Below, one piece after another: positions 5,088 to 5,811 of a DNA stretch of 5,811 bases. The notes beneath the pieces are model-generated. The model had not been told where the DNA came from. It saw nothing but the letters and a program-made list of their open reading frames with translations, and ran no database searches. Each line of letters opens with the position of its first letter. The first letter of the stretch is position 1. A program made the position numbers and the translations under genes. This DNA comes from an uncultured Eubacteriales bacterium (GTDB lineage: Bacteria > Bacillota > Clostridia > Oscillospirales > CAG-272), in the NCBI GenBank assembly GCA_934477985.1, contig CAKSOR010000190.1, positions 1 to 5,811 on the forward strand. Reading direction: 5' to 3'.

Positions 5088-5811
5088 ATGAAAAAACTGA
5101 CCGCGATACTCTGCCTGTGCCTTATCCTGACCTCCTGCGGGAGCACTGAACAGCCCCCCGAGGAGACGACCGAAAACACCACCGCGACCGAGGCTGTGAC
5201 GACCGGAACGCGTTACACGCCCGAGCTTCCCGACATGGATTTCGGCGGACGGACCTTTACGTTTGTCGACTACCAGACACCAGACGAGCGTTATGTGATG
5301 AACTGCAACTACGACATCTTCGCCGAGGGCGAGACCGGCGACCCGATAAACGACGCGGTCTATCACCGCAACCGCTATGTCGAGGAGAAATACAAGCTGA
5401 AAATCGCCGAGTACGGTTCGCTGAAGCCCTCCGAGGAGATCGCCAAGGCGATAATCGCGGGCGACGACACGTATGATTTCATCGCCGCGCCGCCAAAGCG
5501 CGTTGAGCTCGCCGGAGCGGCGACTTCGGGCTATCTCCACGACCTGAACTCGCTTAAGTACATAGACACCTCAAAGCCCTGGTGGGACGAGGGCGCGGTC
5601 GACAGCCTGACGATAGACGGCAAGCTCTTCTTCTGCACCGGCGACATCATAATCCTTGACGACTCGCAGTCCTGGATAGTTTACTTCAACAAGGAGCTCT
5701 TCGACGACGCGAAGATCGAGTATCCATACAAGCTGGTCGACGATGGCAAGTGGACGGTCGACGCGATGTACAGAATCGCGCAGGATATGTCAGCCGACCT
5801 GAACGGCGACG
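5088..5811 (+). CDS. Extracellular solute-binding lipoprotein (SBP-2), partial, C-terminus cut off by the window edge
   Basis: Open from the ATG at 5088 to the right edge, 241 complete codons. A short signal (MKKLTAILCLCLI) ends in the lipobox LTSC with the lipidated Cys at residue 17, then a Thr/Glu-rich tether (to about residue 40). The mature part starts DFGGRTFTFVDY, continues with GDPINDAVYHRNRYVEEKYKLKI (about 84-106), YDFIAAPP and WIVYFNKELFDD, and reaches DGKWTVDAM (219-227) and DLNGD at the window edge. The same blocks occur at nearly the same residue numbers in SBP-1. GAAAGGA at 5071-5077 is the SD, 10 bases upstream. An ATG at 5078 is nearer the SD but in another frame and gives no signal peptide. 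Expected role: ligand capture for an ABC importer whose permeases are not in the window. The position downstream of the activase suggests cotranscription, modulated by the stem-loop at 4999-5047. Ligand unknown, sugar-like by family resemblance. Confidence 0.94.
   Translation, partial: MKKLTAILCLCLILTSCGSTEQPPEETTENTTATEAVTTGTRYTPELPDMDFGGRTFTFVDYQTPDERYVMNCNYDIFAEGETGDPINDAVYHRNRYVEEKYKLKIAEYGSLKPSEEIAKAIIAGDDTYDFIAAPPKRVELAGAATSGYLHDLNSLKYIDTSKPWWDEGAVDSLTIDGKLFFCTGDIIILDDSQSWIVYFNKELFDDAKIEYPYKLVDDGKWTVDAMYRIAQDMSADLNGD

Noticed and set aside
4635..5540. Long minus-strand open frame (301 codons) over the activase end, the gap and SBP-2
   Set aside because: It runs antisense to two well-supported genes and through the stem-loop, has no recognisable domain, and is low-complexity Arg/Val/Gly-rich as expected of a shadow frame in GC-rich coding DNA.

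Overview
The window is a catabolic locus built around a glycyl radical enzyme (GRE). It most likely comes from an anaerobic, high-GC member of the Bacillota, probably class Clostridia from a gut-like habitat. The support is indirect: an oxygen-sensitive radical enzyme with its radical-SAM activase, two Gram-positive-style solute-binding lipoproteins with very short signal peptides, consensus sigma-A promoters in AT-rich gaps, GGAGG ribosome sites, and strongly GC-ending codons. No rRNA or other marker is present, so species cannot be named.

Layout, left to right. (1) Positions 1-958, minus strand: N-terminal 319 residues of an extracellular solute-binding lipoprotein (SBP-1), cut by the left edge. 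(2) 959-1086: SBP-1 leader with a candidate promoter, a Shine-Dalgarno (SD) sequence, a small hairpin and a 3-codon mini-ORF overlapping the start codon. (3) 1087-1863, minus strand: AraC/XylS-family regulator. (4) 1864-1985: divergent control region with a perfect-consensus promoter for the regulator, an extended -10 promoter for the enzyme operon, and several short palindromes. (5) 1986-4088, plus strand: GRE of about 700 residues. (6) 4089-4994: its activating enzyme, starting on the base after the GRE stop codon. (7) 4995-5087: gap dominated by a perfect 17-bp inverted repeat. (8) 5088-5811: N-terminal 241 residues of a second solute-binding lipoprotein (SBP-2), cut by the right edge. No gene-free stretch exceeds 300 bases, and no tRNA, rRNA, insertion sequence or CRISPR array is visible.

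How the parts fit (inference): the SBPs capture a small substrate, probably sugar-like, for ABC import. The AraC-type regulator senses it or a metabolite through its N-terminal domain and controls the divergent GRE-activase operon. The activase installs a radical on the C-terminal glycine of the GRE, and the GRE performs a radical elimination or other lyase reaction.

The GRE is not pyruvate formate-lyase: its active site has a single Cys followed two residues later by Glu, the dehydratase/eliminase-like pattern, rather than the Cys-Cys pair. It is shorter than typical GREs and has Trp next to both catalytic positions (GCWE and RVSGW). It does not match any characterised subgroup that I can recognise, and its substrate is unknown. 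This enzyme in a sugar-uptake-like setting is the most promising candidate for undescribed biology here.
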